A stretch of 64,000 bases of DNA from Cognataquiflexum aquatile (GTDB lineage: Bacteria; Bacteroidota; Bacteroidia; Cytophagales; Cyclobacteriaceae): contig NZ_QMIK01000003.1 in assembly GCF_003316845.1 (NCBI RefSeq), positions 248,001 to 312,000 on the forward strand, written 5' to 3'. A program made the translations under genes and the position numbers. Positions 33,501 to 43,808 of the stretch are shown here, piece by piece. A model generated the notes under the pieces. The model did not search any database. It was not told the DNA's origin and worked only from the letters and a program-made list of their open reading frames with translations. Every line of letters starts with the position of its first letter. Within the stretch, counting starts at the first letter, position 1.

Positions 33501-34081
33501 TAATTCTCGTTTTTGATAATGCTCTGAAGCCAAAACTGTTTTTTGGGTTCCCTGTTTTTTCTGGCAAAATCAGTATGGAAGGAATGGCTTTTCAAAAATT
33601 TGATCTGTAATTCTACCCAATCTTCGCGTGTTTTGATCACATTGGTGGATTTCAACTCCTGATAGAGTTTGCCGCTGATTTCGACATAATCTTTTCTGCC
33701 CAGATAATCCAGGTCTGAGTCGCATATGATCTTCTGAAGTTCAGTTTGCGGATTTTGGGGGATTTTGGTGGCCATTATCAAGCCCCGGACAATTTCGATA
33801 TGCTTCGGATCCATTTTTAAGGATTCCATTATTTTTTTGGCCATATCCGCACCCACCTCTTCGTGGTTTTGGGTAGTGGTTATAAATCCCATATCATGAA
33901 CCAAAGCCCCTATTCTGAGAAGGTAGGCATCAGTTCCCTTGATTTTTTTTCTTTTGATATATTGATTACACACACCCAATACGTCCAACACATGGCCGAT
34001 GTCGTGATAGGTTAAGTTTTTTGGGAGTCCATTTTTCAATTCCTCCAATACTATGCGCCTTAGTTTAAAATAACCAGTCAT
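33497..34081 (-). CDS. HD-domain phosphohydrolase-like protein
   Basis: A 194-residue soluble protein with the HD metal site: YHDIGHVLDV (first His), GALVHDMGF (the His-Asp pair) and ICDSDLDYLG (distal Asp). Such proteins cleave phosphate from nucleotides or cyclic nucleotides; the substrate here cannot be told. It is similar in layout to single-domain HD proteins of unknown role that many Bacteroidota encode. It ends 4 bases inside rodA on the opposite strand, with no visible terminator between them. Confidence 0.9.
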   Translation of the reverse strand: MTGYFKLRRIVLEELKNGLPKNLTYHDIGHVLDVLGVCNQYIKRKKIKGTDAYLLRIGALVHDMGFITTTQNHEEVGADMAKKIMESLKMDPKHIEIVRGLIMATKIPQNPQTELQKIICDSDLDYLGRKDYVEISGKLYQELKSTNVIKTREDWVELQIKFLKSHSFHTDFARKNREPKKQFWLQSIIKNENY

Positions 34082-34313
34082 TTTAATATTTGAATTGCTC
34101 TTAAAAAGTCAATTTTTTGTCCATTTAAATTGAATATTAATAAATATAAATATCAAAACTACATTTAGAGATTAAAATTTTATGAACCGGTAGATAATGA
34201 TGTAAAAAGAAATCAATTTAACCATAGCAAGCCCGAGTCCAAAGAATGAATTTATGGGTATGATTGACAGTTATTTTTATGGATTCAGAATTTTATGACT
34301 GCAAAAAAATTTT

Positions 34314-35459
34314 TCATCCACGGACATCAAACTTCCTAAAAACCAGCTGTAGAAATTCATCGACTGCTTCGGAATCTTTGTTCCAGCCTAATTCTCCCAC
34401 ATACCTTTCATTTAACAGGTGGATAGCCTCCACAAAACTGTTGCATTCATCTATTGATTTTAATGCATGTTTCAAAAGATCAGGATTGCCGTCAAAAAGA
34501 TCTTTTGTAAACATAAACCGTTGGTTAAGGCCGACACTTTCTGAAAGTTCCTTGATACTTCCTTTCATGATCGAATATTCCTCGGTCTCAAACCTCGCCC
34601 AGACTTTGGCAGGATCTATTCCCTGATCAGGCCGGATGGTTTTGAACAGTTTTTGCGAGGGAATATTTTCAAGTACGTGTTCCTCCTCCTGCCAGTTGTG
34701 ATCCTCAATTTCAGTGTTGGATTTGCTTTCAAATTCTGATTCTTTGACATCCTCCAGCGTATCAAAGAAAGAACTGTCATTTATTTTTTCTAAGGGAATG
34801 GGATCAGATTTGGGGGTCTCCTTGACCGGAACATAGTTTCCATCAAAAATCTGGTCAAAATCCAGAAAGACTACCTGTCCCATGCTGTTCAGGAGTATTT
34901 TGTAGGATTCTAATTTTTCTTTTTGGTTCTGTAAATTTGTTTTTAATGCTTCTTGGTAGGCCTCATGGGTATAAGATAATCCTGCCTTATCGATCAGGTT
35001 GGTGATCAGATTGGTGTGCCACTTGATATATTTTTTATTTTCTTTGAGATATTGGTTGATTTCATTTCCTTTGATTTTGGCGAATTCTGCTTTGTAAAAA
35101 TCCAACGGGCTTACCGCTAAAGAAATCGAATCCTTTACTGACTGGACAAGAATCGGCTCAAAATGGGCACGTTCAATCTTGATGGTGCGGGAAAGGACAT
35201 TCATAAATTCCCTTAGCGCCTCATACACTGCCTTATCCCTGTAATCAAAAAAAGGATTGCTTTTGAGTTTTTCCAATTCCTCTTGCCAAGCTTCAAAGAG
35301 AGTTTTGATAATAAAAAAATTGACTTGAACGCTTGGTGTTAGTGTGATGATTTCCTGCCCCGTCATGTATTTTTTGGTGGGAAAGTATCCGTCACAAACT
35401 TTTTTACTGAATTCCTTGGCGTAGTTTTCTACGTAATTGCTGTTTAACTTAGCAGACAT
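34314..35459 (-). CDS. Conserved helical protein of unknown function
   Basis: A 381-residue soluble, acidic and mostly helical protein with no signal peptide. Residues about 10-215 are rich in predicted helices (IKTLFEAWQEELEKLKSNPF, EALKTNLQNQKEKLESYKIL); 225-285 is a low-complexity acidic linker (DTLEDVKESEFESKSNTEIE); and about 305-378 is a compact C-terminal module with SESVGLNQRFMFTKDLFDGN and IDECNSFVEAIHLL, a pattern I associate with several Bacteroidota proteins. It is divergent from the ferredoxin gene (38 bp). No function is assigned. Confidence 0.82.
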   Translation of the reverse strand: MSAKLNSNYVENYAKEFSKKVCDGYFPTKKYMTGQEIITLTPSVQVNFFIIKTLFEAWQEELEKLKSNPFFDYRDKAVYEALREFMNVLSRTIKIERAHFEPILVQSVKDSISLAVSPLDFYKAEFAKIKGNEINQYLKENKKYIKWHTNLITNLIDKAGLSYTHEAYQEALKTNLQNQKEKLESYKILLNSMGQVVFLDFDQIFDGNYVPVKETPKSDPIPLEKINDSSFFDTLEDVKESEFESKSNTEIEDHNWQEEEHVLENIPSQKLFKTIRPDQGIDPAKVWARFETEEYSIMKGSIKELSESVGLNQRFMFTKDLFDGNPDLLKHALKSIDECNSFVEAIHLLNERYVGELGWNKDSEAVDEFLQLVFRKFDVRG

Positions 35460-35497
35460 ATAGATTTATCGGATTTTTTATGAATTAAGCACAAACC

Positions 35498-35824
35498 ATG
35501 CTGAAAATTATAATTCAAAATTTATTCCATAAAGAGATCAATTCCCCTTATGGTGACCGTAAAGTTATTGATTTAATCCATGAAAACCGCATTGATTGGA
35601 TGCATGCATGTGGAAAAAAAGGAAGATGTACCACCTGCAAAATCATAGTTTTGGGAGGAATGGGCAATCTCTCTCCACTCACTGACAAGGAAGAATTTTT
35701 CAAAGGAATTGGCAGGTTGGCAAGTCACGAAAGGTTATCTTGCCAAGCCAAATTGATGGAGGGAGAAATCCTCGTCCGCGTAGCAGAAGAAAACAAGTTT
35801 CCCCATATGGTCTACAGTGAATAG
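35498..35824 (+). CDS. 2Fe-2S ferredoxin
   Basis: A 108-residue ferredoxin of the adrenodoxin/Isc-like fold. Cluster ligands are the CxxxxxCxxC motif in HACGKKGRCTTCK and a fourth Cys in ERLSCQAKLMEGEI. The end (ILVRVAEENKFPHMVYSE) is longer than a minimal ferredoxin. It sits 6 bp before tdk and may be cotranscribed with it. Electron donor and acceptor are unknown. Confidence 0.92.
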   Translation: MLKIIIQNLFHKEINSPYGDRKVIDLIHENRIDWMHACGKKGRCTTCKIIVLGGMGNLSPLTDKEEFFKGIGRLASHERLSCQAKLMEGEILVRVAEENKFPHMVYSE

Positions 35825-35830
35825 CACCCC

Positions 35831-36412
35831 ATGTTTATAGAAAGTACGATTGGCAAATCCAGAAACCCCGAAAGAAAAGGACACATTGAGGTCATTTGTG
35901 GTTCTATGTTTTCCGGAAAAACCGAAGAACTGATCAGAAGGCTGAACAGGGCATACATCGCAAAACAAAAAGTAGAGATATTCAAACCTTCCATTGACAA
36001 GCGGTACCATGAAACAGACGTGGTGTCACATAATGACAATGCCATCAGGTCTACGCCGGTTAATTTTGCCGATGATATCATTCTCCTTGCAGGGGATTGC
36101 GATGTGGTGGGGATTGATGAGGTGCAGTTTTTTGACGACAGGATAATCCATGTTGCCAATGTCCTTGCAAACTCCGGCAAGCGGGTAATTCTTGCGGGAC
36201 TCGATATGGATTTTGAAGGCAGCCCCTTTGAACCCATGCCGCAACTATTGGCAATCGCTGAGTACGTGACCAAGGTCCATGCCATCTGTATGAAATGCGG
36301 GGATTTGGCATCTTATTCATACAGACTTGTAGGAACCAAAGAGAAGGTTGTCCTTGGTGAAAAAGAGTCTTATGAGGCTAGATGCAGAAAATGTTTTCTC
36401 GAGAAACCATGA
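35831..36412 (+). CDS. tdk: Thymidine kinase (type II)
   Basis: A 193-residue enzyme that phosphorylates thymidine with ATP in pyrimidine salvage. It has the P-loop [16 protein letters not shown] at 23-38, the Mg/Walker B region [10 protein letters not shown], the lasso segment near [20 protein letters not shown], and a structural zinc site from CMKC and CRKC. The length is normal. An N-terminal extension of about 17 residues ([18 protein letters not shown]) is typical of Bacteroidota members. Confidence 0.97.
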   Translation: MFIESTIGKSRNPERKGHIEVICGSMFSGKTEELIRRLNRAYIAKQKVEIFKPSIDKRYHETDVVSHNDNAIRSTPVNFADDIILLAGDCDVVGIDEVQFFDDRIIHVANVLANSGKRVILAGLDMDFEGSPFEPMPQLLAIAEYVTKVHAICMKCGDLASYSYRLVGTKEKVVLGEKESYEARCRKCFLEKP

Positions 36413-36518
36413 TGCTGACAATAGTTGGGACAGCAATTAGATTCAACTTGAGGTTCTTTTTTGGGTCTTTTTCAGTAAATATTGAAAGAGCGTATCCATT
36501 CAGAAAACTTTTTGTCAA

Positions 36519-37211
36519 GTGAGACTAAAAAAAACAAAAGGCATCGTTTTATCCTATATCAAGTATAGTGAAACATCAATTATTGTCCGTATTTTCACCA
36601 GGGAGTTTGGGTTGAAAGCCTATATAATCAATGGAGCCAGGTCAAAATCTGCCAAAAGCAAAATGGCCTTTTATCAGCCTTTGACTTTGTTGGACCTGGT
36701 GATTTACGATAAAGAAGGCGGTAGCCTCAGCAGGATTTCGGAAGCAAAATTGATTTTGCCTTTCCAACTTATCCCTTTTGATTTTCTGAGGTCAGGCATT
36801 GCGATGTTTATGGCAGAAGTTATGGGCAGATCTGTTTTTGAAGGATACCAAAATGAGGAGTTTTTTGATTTTCTGGAATCATCCATCAGGCTTTTGGATG
36901 AAAAAGAAACTGTTTTGGTGCATTTTCCTTTGGTTTTTTTGTGGGAAAGTTCAAAATATCTTGGCTTTGCACCAGAGGATTCTGAATCGTTCTTTATAGA
37001 ACTGAAGCAATATCCCCAAGGTCCTGATGTGATGGAAGAGGAAAAAGACTATCTCAAATCTATAATTGCCCAATCTTTTCTTTGTAATGATTCCGCCCCT
37101 TCCAAAATCAGAAGGAATATGTTGGACCATTTCCTTCTATTCTACGGGAATCACCTTGATTTGGCCTACGATTGGAAATCAGTAAAGGTGCTTCGGCAAA
37201 TGATGTCTTAA
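36519..37211 (+). CDS. recO: DNA repair protein RecO
   Basis: A 230-residue protein of the RecFOR recombination pathway, which loads RecA on SSB-coated single strands. The N-terminal OB fold is clear: KGIVLSYIKYSETSIIVRIF, then GLKAYIINGARSKSAKSKMA and YQPLTLLDLVIYDKEGGSLS. A helical C-terminal domain follows; the four-Cys zinc finger of some RecO proteins is absent, as often in Bacteroidota. The start is a GTG at 36519; no in-frame ATG precedes the OB fold. Confidence 0.94.
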   Translation: MRLKKTKGIVLSYIKYSETSIIVRIFTREFGLKAYIINGARSKSAKSKMAFYQPLTLLDLVIYDKEGGSLSRISEAKLILPFQLIPFDFLRSGIAMFMAEVMGRSVFEGYQNEEFFDFLESSIRLLDEKETVLVHFPLVFLWESSKYLGFAPEDSESFFIELKQYPQGPDVMEEEKDYLKSIIAQSFLCNDSAPSKIRRNMLDHFLLFYGNHLDLAYDWKSVKVLRQMMS

Positions 37212-37237
37212 AATAAATTGCCATCTCTTATGAAATA

Positions 37238-37269
37238 TTTGTTATTTAATTATTGAAACCTTAATATTG
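37238..37269 (+). promoter_or_regulatory. Putative rho promoter
   Basis: TTTG (37238-37241), 20 bases, TAATATTG (37262-37269), one mismatch to TAnnTTTG. It would give a leader of about 130 bases before rho that contains a C7 run (37294-37300 region), compatible with C-rich rut-like sequence. Confidence 0.4.
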
Positions 37270-37404
37270 CAACATCATAGTATCGCAAAGTCCTCCCCCC
37301 CTTGGATTTTACCTATTCTGAATCCCTTTTTCATTCAGTTCAGAAATACTCAAATTACATCATCACACATTCACACATCTTATTTATAATTCCATAAGCT
37401 TTTT

Positions 37405-39258
37405 ATGTATAACATAGAAGAATTAAAAATCAGGCTACTTTCTGAATTGAAGGAAATTGCTGAAGAATTGGGCGTAAAAAACTTCAAAACGCTTAAAAAG
37501 GATGAACTTGTCTACGCCATCCTGGACCAGCAAGCCATCACTGACGAAAAAGCATTACCTAAAAAAAGGCCTACAGTCGTTGAACTGGAAGTCAGCGAGG
37601 TAAAGCCCAAACCTGAATCCAAAGAATTTTCTGAATCACCCCAACCGATCGCCCAGGAAAACAAGTCCAAATTCAGAAGAGAAAATGTCACCGCAATACC
37701 AAAGGAAGAAATTCAGGTAGAAGTAGAGGCAAAACCTATCAAAAAAATCGAGCAGAAGCCTATACCTAGAAATGAGGATAGACCTGCAAAAAGAACTGAA
37801 GAAAGACCCATCAAGAGATCAGAAGAGAAGCCCTTTAAAAAACCCGAGCATGTAAAGCACGAAAAAGCCGTAGTCATCGAGCCGGAAAAACCAAAGGAAA
37901 AATTGCCGCTTCCTCTTTTCACTCCTGATGATGAGAAGCCTAAGTTTATCAGACCAAGAAGAAAAGTAGTGGACGATCCGGAGCCGGTGACATTTAATTC
38001 TGCTTCTGAGAAACCTTCAGCCGCTTTCGATACAGAAGCGGAAATTCCGAAACGAAAAAATTTCAGGGATATTGAAGAAGTTCATATCCCTTCTGCAGAG
38101 GTTTTCCAAACTAAGAGAAAACCTTACGTAAGTGTCAAGGAATTTGAAGGAATAATTGAAAATGAAGGAGTTTTGGAAATCATGCCTGAAAGCTACGGCT
38201 TCCTTCGTTCCTTGGATTACAACTACCTCGCATCACCGGATGATATTTATGTATCTCCTTCCCAAATAAAGCTTTTTGGCCTCAAAACCGGCGATCATAT
38301 CAAAGGATCTATCAGGCCTCCAAAAGAAGGAGAGAAATATTTTGCGCTGCTTAAAGTCATTACCGTCAACGGGAAAACCTCCGAAGAGATCCGGGACAGG
38401 GTTCCTTTTGAATACCTCACACCGCTTTTTCCGGAAGAAAGACTGAAGCTTGCCACCAAGCATGACAATTATTCCACAAGAATATTGGACCTATTTGCTC
38501 CTATAGGAAAAGGACAGAGAGGCATGATCGTAGCCCAGCCAAAAACCGGTAAGACCATGCTTTTGCAACAAATAGCAAATGCGATTTCAGAAAATCATCC
38601 TGAAGTCCATTTGATGATTCTTTTGATTGACGAAAGACCAGAAGAAGTTACCGACATGGCCAGGTCTGTAAAGGCAGAAGTCATTTCTTCAACTTTCGAT
38701 GAACAGGCTGAAAGACACGTTAAAGTGGCTTCCATCGTTTTGGAAAAAGCAAAAAGAATGGTAGAATGCGGGCATGATGTGGTCATCCTTTTGGATTCCA
38801 TTACCAGACTTGCGAGGGCATACAATACTGTCGTACCAAGTTCAGGCAAGATCCTTTCAGGAGGTGTGGACGCCAATGCACTACACAAGCCAAAGAGATT
38901 CTTTGGTGCTGCGAGAAATGTTGAAAACGGTGGTTCCTTGACCATTATCGCTACCGCCTTGGTAGAGACAGGTTCAAAAATGGACGAGGTGATTTTTGAG
39001 GAATTCAAAGGAACAGGCAACATGGAATTGGCTTTGGACAGGAAACTTTCAAATAGAAGGATTTACCCTGCCATCGACGTGACAGGTTCAGGTACGAGAA
39101 GAGAAGAACTCCTGATGGACAAAGAAGAAATGCAGCGTGTCTGGATTTTGAGAAAATTGATGTCTGATATGACTTCACAAGAAGCCATGGAATTCCTTCT
39201 TCAAAGAATGAAAGGAACTAGAGATAATATTGAGTTTCTGATCAGTATGAACGGATAA
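37405..39258 (+). CDS. rho: Transcription termination factor Rho with N-terminal insertion
   Basis: A 617-residue RNA-dependent helicase (E. coli Rho is about 419). Order: a Rho_N/SAP-like helical domain 1-45 ([20 protein letters not shown]), a disordered Lys/Glu/Pro-rich insertion about 50-245 with repeats such as [20 protein letters not shown], the cold-shock RNA-binding domain ([20 protein letters not shown]), then the ATPase with Walker A ([19 protein letters not shown], near 380), Walker B ([17 protein letters not shown]), the Q-loop ([20 protein letters not shown]) and R-loop ([15 protein letters not shown]). Such insertions are usual in Bacteroidota and may add RNA binding. It stands alone, with its own terminator. 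Confidence 0.98.
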   Translation: MYNIEELKIRLLSELKEIAEELGVKNFKTLKKDELVYAILDQQAITDEKALPKKRPTVVELEVSEVKPKPESKEFSESPQPIAQENKSKFRRENVTAIPKEEIQVEVEAKPIKKIEQKPIPRNEDRPAKRTEERPIKRSEEKPFKKPEHVKHEKAVVIEPEKPKEKLPLPLFTPDDEKPKFIRPRRKVVDDPEPVTFNSASEKPSAAFDTEAEIPKRKNFRDIEEVHIPSAEVFQTKRKPYVSVKEFEGIIENEGVLEIMPESYGFLRSLDYNYLASPDDIYVSPSQIKLFGLKTGDHIKGSIRPPKEGEKYFALLKVITVNGKTSEEIRDRVPFEYLTPLFPEERLKLATKHDNYSTRILDLFAPIGKGQRGMIVAQPKTGKTMLLQQIANAISENHPEVHLMILLIDERPEEVTDMARSVKAEVISSTFDEQAERHVKVASIVLEKAKRMVECGHDVVILLDSITRLARAYNTVVPSSGKILSGGVDANALHKPKRFFGAARNVENGGSLTIIATALVETGSKMDEVIFEEFKGTGNMELALDRKLSNRRIYPAIDVTGSGTRREELLMDKEEMQRVWILRKLMSDMTSQEAMEFLLQRMKGTRDNIEFLISMNG

Positions 39259-39280
39259 CGTTGAAATACAACATATTTGT

Positions 39281-39319
39281 AAATGCCCTTATCCATGATG
39301 GATAAGGGCATTTTTTTTT
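39281..39319 (+). terminator. Rho-independent terminator of rho
   Basis: AAATGCCCTTATC (39281-39293), 7-base loop, GATAAGGGCATTT (39301-39313), T-run to 39319. A 13-bp perfect stem. Confidence 0.92.
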
Positions 39320-39469
39320 GATTAAAAAATGGATTTCATATTGGAATTTTTGTTTTGTAAACTAACAATTTTTTTAATTAATCAGGTTTGATTTATTTCA
39401 TTACGTTTTTTAGAGGGCATTGCTATAAGTTTTGCCTTTCTGCCACCCAACTACTTAGAATAACTCAGA

Positions 39470-41587
39470 ATGAAATTGATTTTTATTGATAATTGGACTT
39501 ATTGTTTTTTGAAATCCATTGGTTTCAATACGATATGGATTGTTATGGCTTTTCTCTTCATCACCAACTTATCCTTCGGGGAAGGATCCGGGAATTGGGG
39601 AACAGAAAGCAACCGGCAAAGCTTTTTATGGTATCCGGGTAATTCTGGTTCAGGCGGATTCAGCAACAGAGGGTATATGCTATTGCCTTCAAATGTGTCC
39701 GGGTACAATGGCGGACATAGATTATATGTCTATGCCAAGGCTGGAGAAACAGTTTTTTGGGGATTTAGAAGGGTGGGAACCACCGGAACCATAAGGGTAA
39801 GGTGGTTTTATGACGCCAATTCCACAGGGTTTTTTCCGACAGGAACCTCAGGTTCGTCTAGGACCCAAATTGCAATTCAAGACTATAATCCGAGCAGTAG
39901 CGGGGATATACAAGGAAGACCCGGTTCAGCTTCGAGTGCATTGAATGGGCCTTCCCAAATTACCGGTTCAGGATACTCGGCATTTTCATTTGTAAACAAT
40001 ACCGGTGCCGCAAGGGCTTTTTGGGTGGAAATTACCAATACTTCTAACAACCATATTACCGATGGGTTCAATATCAATTTTTGGGACATAACAGTGGCAT
40101 CTGGTTCTTCGGGTGGCTTTAATGAGCACAGAGGTCGGGTTTATTCAAGGTTTTGGAGTATCGCCAATTCACGTCAGGATCCAAGTTCGACCACTCTTAC
40201 TCTTACCAAATCTTCCGCCGATAATTATTCATTTCACAATAATTTCGGGTTTTTTGTCCCAGTTGACAATACTTTTACCTCCTCAGGGGATGATTATTTT
40301 GTCAAATACATCAATTTTGCAGGATCCAGTGGGGGATGGACAAACTTTTTTGCCAACAAGGATGGCCCTCGGAATGACCTCACTTTTGAGGAAAATAGGA
40401 AATCCAGGTCAGGGACTTCCAACAACTTTCAATATCCGCTATTCGTCAGTGAGCCTGATATTTCAATCTGGAAATCCACAGCGCCGCCTTCAGCAAGTCT
40501 TGTCATTGACTATGAACCAAAATTGCCTCCGGACATAGGAGGAGAGGCAACGGTCAACCTGACAATCAGCCTTCCTGCTGTGGTTGACGTGCTGATAGAT
40601 CTTAATGGTAACCTGACCTACGACGCAGGGACGGACCTGATTATTTCTGAGAAATATGATGCGCCGGGGACATATCAGATTTATTGGAACGGAGAAGATG
40701 CAGATGGAAATGTGGTCCCTGCCGACAGTGATGTGGAGGTGGTAGGAACTGTTGTCTTTTTCCCTGTCCATTTCCCGATTTTTGACTTGGAGCAAAGCCT
40801 CGGCATGAGGGTTACCAATATCAGACCAGGTGCACCCGGAAATAACAGCCTCTTTTGGGATGATTCTTTGATCCCTAGGACGGGATTGACGCCCAGCGAT
40901 AGCCCACAATCATTGATGGTCAATACAACGGGAGTTTTGGGCCCGGACCATATATGGTGGGCTTCAGGTGATAATGGATTTGGAAACAACATCACAATCA
41001 ACAGTTGGGCAGGATCTTACAACACCGAGGTCCAAGGGTCCTTTAGGATTCTGCCTGTTCAATGGCTCTATTTCAGGGGAAAATCAATAGAAAACAGAGT
41101 TAGACTGGAATGGGGAACTGCCCAGGAAAAGAACAATGAAAAGTTTATCCTACAGCGCTCCAAGGATGGCAAATCGTGGTCTGAGATATCAGAAGTGAAG
41201 GGTGAAGGAAACAGCGAAAAGCCGGTTTATTATCTTGGATGGGATCCAAGTCCAATGGTCGGTCCAAATTACTATAGGGTGAGACAGCTTGATTTTGATG
41301 GGAAAGATGAATTTACAAGTGTCATTAGAGTGGATTTTATCCCTGATTGGGAAATTCACTTGTATCCCAATCCTGTCGCTGATCAATTGTTTATCCAAAC
41401 CAAAAAAGTGGACAAATTGGAAGTTGTCCTGGTCGACAGCCAAGGGAATAGGATACCTCTCCAAGCAAAATTGATCAATGAGGATAAATTGGAATTTGAT
41501 GTAAAGGACTTAAGCGCCGGTTTGTACCTCGTCTATATTTATAATGAAGAAAAAATCCTGGTCAAAAAACTTATTAAAAGGGAATAA
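39470..41587 (+). CDS. T9SS type A sorting-domain secreted protein
   Basis: A 705-residue secreted protein. The start at 39470 gives a long signal sequence whose hydrophobic core is TIWIVMAFLFITNLSFG; the ATG at 39545 would leave too short a signal. Residues about 40-340 form a large beta-rich, Gly/Ser/Asn-rich region (YMLLPSNVSGYNGGHRLYVY, SGDDYFVKYINFAGSSGGW). About 345-440 resembles a FlgD/SprB-type Ig fold (YDAPGTYQIYWNGEDADGNV). About 530-620 is a pre-sorting module (RVRLEWGTAQEKNNEKFILQ) and 625-705 the sorting domain (HLYPNPVADQL, DLSAGLYLVYIYNEEKILVK). The sorting domain directs export by T9SS and surface attachment. First of a run of four surface-protein genes. Confidence 0.9.
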   Translation: MKLIFIDNWTYCFLKSIGFNTIWIVMAFLFITNLSFGEGSGNWGTESNRQSFLWYPGNSGSGGFSNRGYMLLPSNVSGYNGGHRLYVYAKAGETVFWGFRRVGTTGTIRVRWFYDANSTGFFPTGTSGSSRTQIAIQDYNPSSSGDIQGRPGSASSALNGPSQITGSGYSAFSFVNNTGAARAFWVEITNTSNNHITDGFNINFWDITVASGSSGGFNEHRGRVYSRFWSIANSRQDPSSTTLTLTKSSADNYSFHNNFGFFVPVDNTFTSSGDDYFVKYINFAGSSGGWTNFFANKDGPRNDLTFEENRKSRSGTSNNFQYPLFVSEPDISIWKSTAPPSASLVIDYEPKLPPDIGGEATVNLTISLPAVVDVLIDLNGNLTYDAGTDLIISEKYDAPGTYQIYWNGEDADGNVVPADSDVEVVGTVVFFPVHFPIFDLEQSLGMRVTNIRPGAPGNNSLFWDDSLIPRTGLTPSDSPQSLMVNTTGVLGPDHIWWASGDNGFGNNITINSWAGSYNTEVQGSFRILPVQWLYFRGKSIENRVRLEWGTAQEKNNEKFILQRSKDGKSWSEISEVKGEGNSEKPVYYLGWDPSPMVGPNYYRVRQLDFDGKDEFTSVIRVDFIPDWEIHLYPNPVADQLFIQTKKVDKLEVVLVDSQGNRIPLQAKLINEDKLEFDVKDLSAGLYLVYIYNEEKILVKKLIKRE

Positions 41588-41683
41588 TTATCCATGTTTC
41601 TCTTTGTCCTCCCTACCGGTTGGTCAAAATCACATTAACTGAATGCTATAATTTAATTCAACAATTTTCTCACTCATCTAAGT

Positions 41684-43315
41684 ATGCGTAAATTACTGTT
41701 ACTTTCATTTTTAATTGTTGGCGTCCTTTCCTGCCGACCGGATGGAGATGAACCTATTTCAGATCCAACAGTATTGGTTAATAAAGATTCCGAATCTTTA
41801 AATACGAGACTTTCTCTTGAAGGTGCCGGGGTCGTAGGCATCATTTCCTTAGATGTCATCAATGGCAGGCTGAAGGAAGATGAAGAACTTGCCGGAAAAG
41901 TCCCTCTGATCATGGTGTCCCAAGTAGATCCACCTTTATATGAGGGCAAAATACTCAAAGCAACCCATGTGGATATAGCTGATGGCTTTGCTTACGTCAG
42001 TTACAACACAGAAGGTGCGGAGTTTTTGGGTGCGATCGAAATTTTTGATATCGCCGATCCCCTGTTTCCAAAAATCAAGAGTCAGGCTATCTTCAAAAAT
42101 GGCGACATCAACTCCCTTACTTACAAAGAAGGAAAAATATATGCTGCTGCCGCATTTGATATAGACAAAGAAGAGGGAATCAAAACCCCTGCACAGCTAG
42201 TTATAGTCAGTGTGGTTGATGGTGTTTTTACGTCAGATTTTACCAAATTTGACATTGAGGGATGGGCCGCTGTGGATGTGTCAGCCACTGACAATGATAT
42301 AGCAGTGGCAAGTGGCAGCAATGGCTTGGTGGGGTTATTTGATTCCAAAGGGGTGATGAAAGCTGAATTCCCAATGGCTGACCTGAGATCTGTAAAATAT
42401 GGAAACGGCGTTTTGGGTGCATTGAGTGGAACAGAAGGCATCTCAGTCTTGGACCCGGCTAGTCTAAAGGTACTGTCTACCATCAATCTTGAAAGGGACA
42501 TTGCCGAATCCAAAAGGACTTTGGATATGGGTCCGGGATTTTTGTTGGCTTCGGAAGGGAGAAAAGGTGTGGGCGTTTATTCCATCGAAACAGGTACCTT
42601 GATGCAAAGGTTGGATATTCCATTGAATCCGGAAGGAGTAGCCGAGGGGGACATTGTAACCAACGCGGTCTCTTTTGATGACGGCAAAGTGTATATGGCC
42701 AATGGAGGAGCAGGTATTTCTGTGGCTCAATTGATGGAAAACGATATTTTGGAGGAAATCGGGATTTTGGGAATCAATGGATCCTCCAATTTTATCAAGG
42801 CCCATAATGGGTACATTTTTGTGGCTTCAGGTAGTCAGGGACTTCAAATCTTGACTTTGACCGACAAAGATGAACTTGCTTTGGACCCAGGGATTGTTTG
42901 TGGCGGTTTTCCGGCATATGAAGGAAATGCAAATCTGAATGTCAATACAAATGAAGTGATGGAATTCTCAGGCGCAGCTTCCCTTAAAAATGTAAATGTC
43001 GGGGGCCAACTGACTTTCTGCGGTTCATTGGCAATTGAAAACAGCCTGAATTTGAATAGCGGGGGAACATTTATGATGAACGGTTCTTTTGTTTTTGGCC
43101 AATACAACAGAAACAATACCCTTTCCATCAATAGCGGAGCGGTATTGAAAGTTTCTGGTTCGGTGGTAATGTACGGCGATTTGAATCTAAATTCCGGTGC
43201 TACCATCGAGTTTGTCGGTGAAGCTAACAGCGTGACTATTTTTGGTAGGGTTAGAAAAGGAAATGGAGTAACCATAAAAGGTGATTTCATCGACACCGAA
43301 AACAAACTGAAATAG
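41684..43315 (+). CDS. Beta-propeller lipoprotein with C-terminal solenoid-like repeats
   Basis: A 543-residue lipoprotein (MRKLLLLSFLIVGVLSC, lipidated Cys17). Residues about 70-400 look like an LVIVD-type beta-propeller with repeats of the form 'VDIADGFAYVSYNTEGAEFL', 'INSLTYKEGKIYAAAA' and 'NGYIFVASGSQGLQILTL'. Residues about 430-535 change to a repeating beta pattern rich in Asn and Gly (GGQLTFCGSLAIENSLNLNS, then GSVVMYGDLNLNSGATIEF), similar to the N-terminal solenoid of the next gene. It has no T9SS sorting signal and would be attached by lipid. It lies 96 bp after one T9SS cargo gene and before two others; a partner role on the cell surface is possible. Confidence 0.87.
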   Translation: MRKLLLLSFLIVGVLSCRPDGDEPISDPTVLVNKDSESLNTRLSLEGAGVVGIISLDVINGRLKEDEELAGKVPLIMVSQVDPPLYEGKILKATHVDIADGFAYVSYNTEGAEFLGAIEIFDIADPLFPKIKSQAIFKNGDINSLTYKEGKIYAAAAFDIDKEEGIKTPAQLVIVSVVDGVFTSDFTKFDIEGWAAVDVSATDNDIAVASGSNGLVGLFDSKGVMKAEFPMADLRSVKYGNGVLGALSGTEGISVLDPASLKVLSTINLERDIAESKRTLDMGPGFLLASEGRKGVGVYSIETGTLMQRLDIPLNPEGVAEGDIVTNAVSFDDGKVYMANGGAGISVAQLMENDILEEIGILGINGSSNFIKAHNGYIFVASGSQGLQILTLTDKDELALDPGIVCGGFPAYEGNANLNVNTNEVMEFSGAASLKNVNVGGQLTFCGSLAIENSLNLNSGGTFMMNGSFVFGQYNRNNTLSINSGAVLKVSGSVVMYGDLNLNSGATIEFVGEANSVTIFGRVRKGNGVTIKGDFIDTENKLK

Positions 43316-43751
43316 AAAATATAAAAATGGAATACATGATAATTACCCGGTGGGATTTCGAAGGAAATGCCTCCGGTTTTTTTGTTTTTATTGGGTTTGG
43401 GACAATTTTTTCTAAAACTAATTTTTAACCGTTTATATTCTAAAGATTCTTAAAACCTTTGTGGATATTGTTTCCCTCTTTTTTTCAGGTTGTGAAAATC
43501 ATCATTTTTTAGAATTCCATAAATAAATTAAGATACCGATGGGTTGGTTTTTTGAGTTTCACATAGATGCGAGCTTAATTTTTTGAAACACTTTAAAATC
43601 GGTCTGATTTCAGTTTAGAGGGAATTGATTTTATGAATTTGATGCCAACTAGCATGATTTTTTTATTTCCATGTTCTGAAAACAATCTTTTGGTAACCTG
43701 ACACACCCTTTTCTATCAAGGCAAAAAAATCCTGCATTTTTTTGTAAATAA
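43316..43751. other. Intergenic region with terminator, no gene seen
   Basis: After a terminator at 43347-43385 about 360 bases of AT-rich sequence follow without any convincing reading frame or repeat, up to the promoter at 43752. Confidence 0.5.
43347..43385 (+). terminator. Imperfect Rho-independent terminator
   Basis: CCGG (43347-43350), GG and ATTTC on the left pair with GAAAT, CC and CCGG (43373-43376) on the right, with two single mismatches; TTTTTTTG follows. Confidence 0.7.
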
Positions 43752-43784
43752 TTTGTATATTTGAAATACAAAAAAGTATATTTG
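43752..43784 (+). promoter_or_regulatory. Promoter of the first glycine-rich T9SS cargo
   Basis: TTTG (43752-43755), 21 bases, TATATTTG (43777-43784). The start of transcription is expected near 43791, only about 18 bases before the ATG. Within the spacer is TGTATATTTGAAATACA, an imperfect palindrome also found before the gene at 46559. Confidence 0.65.
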
Positions 43785-43808
43785 TAATACATTTTAATTT
43801 ATAAAAAA

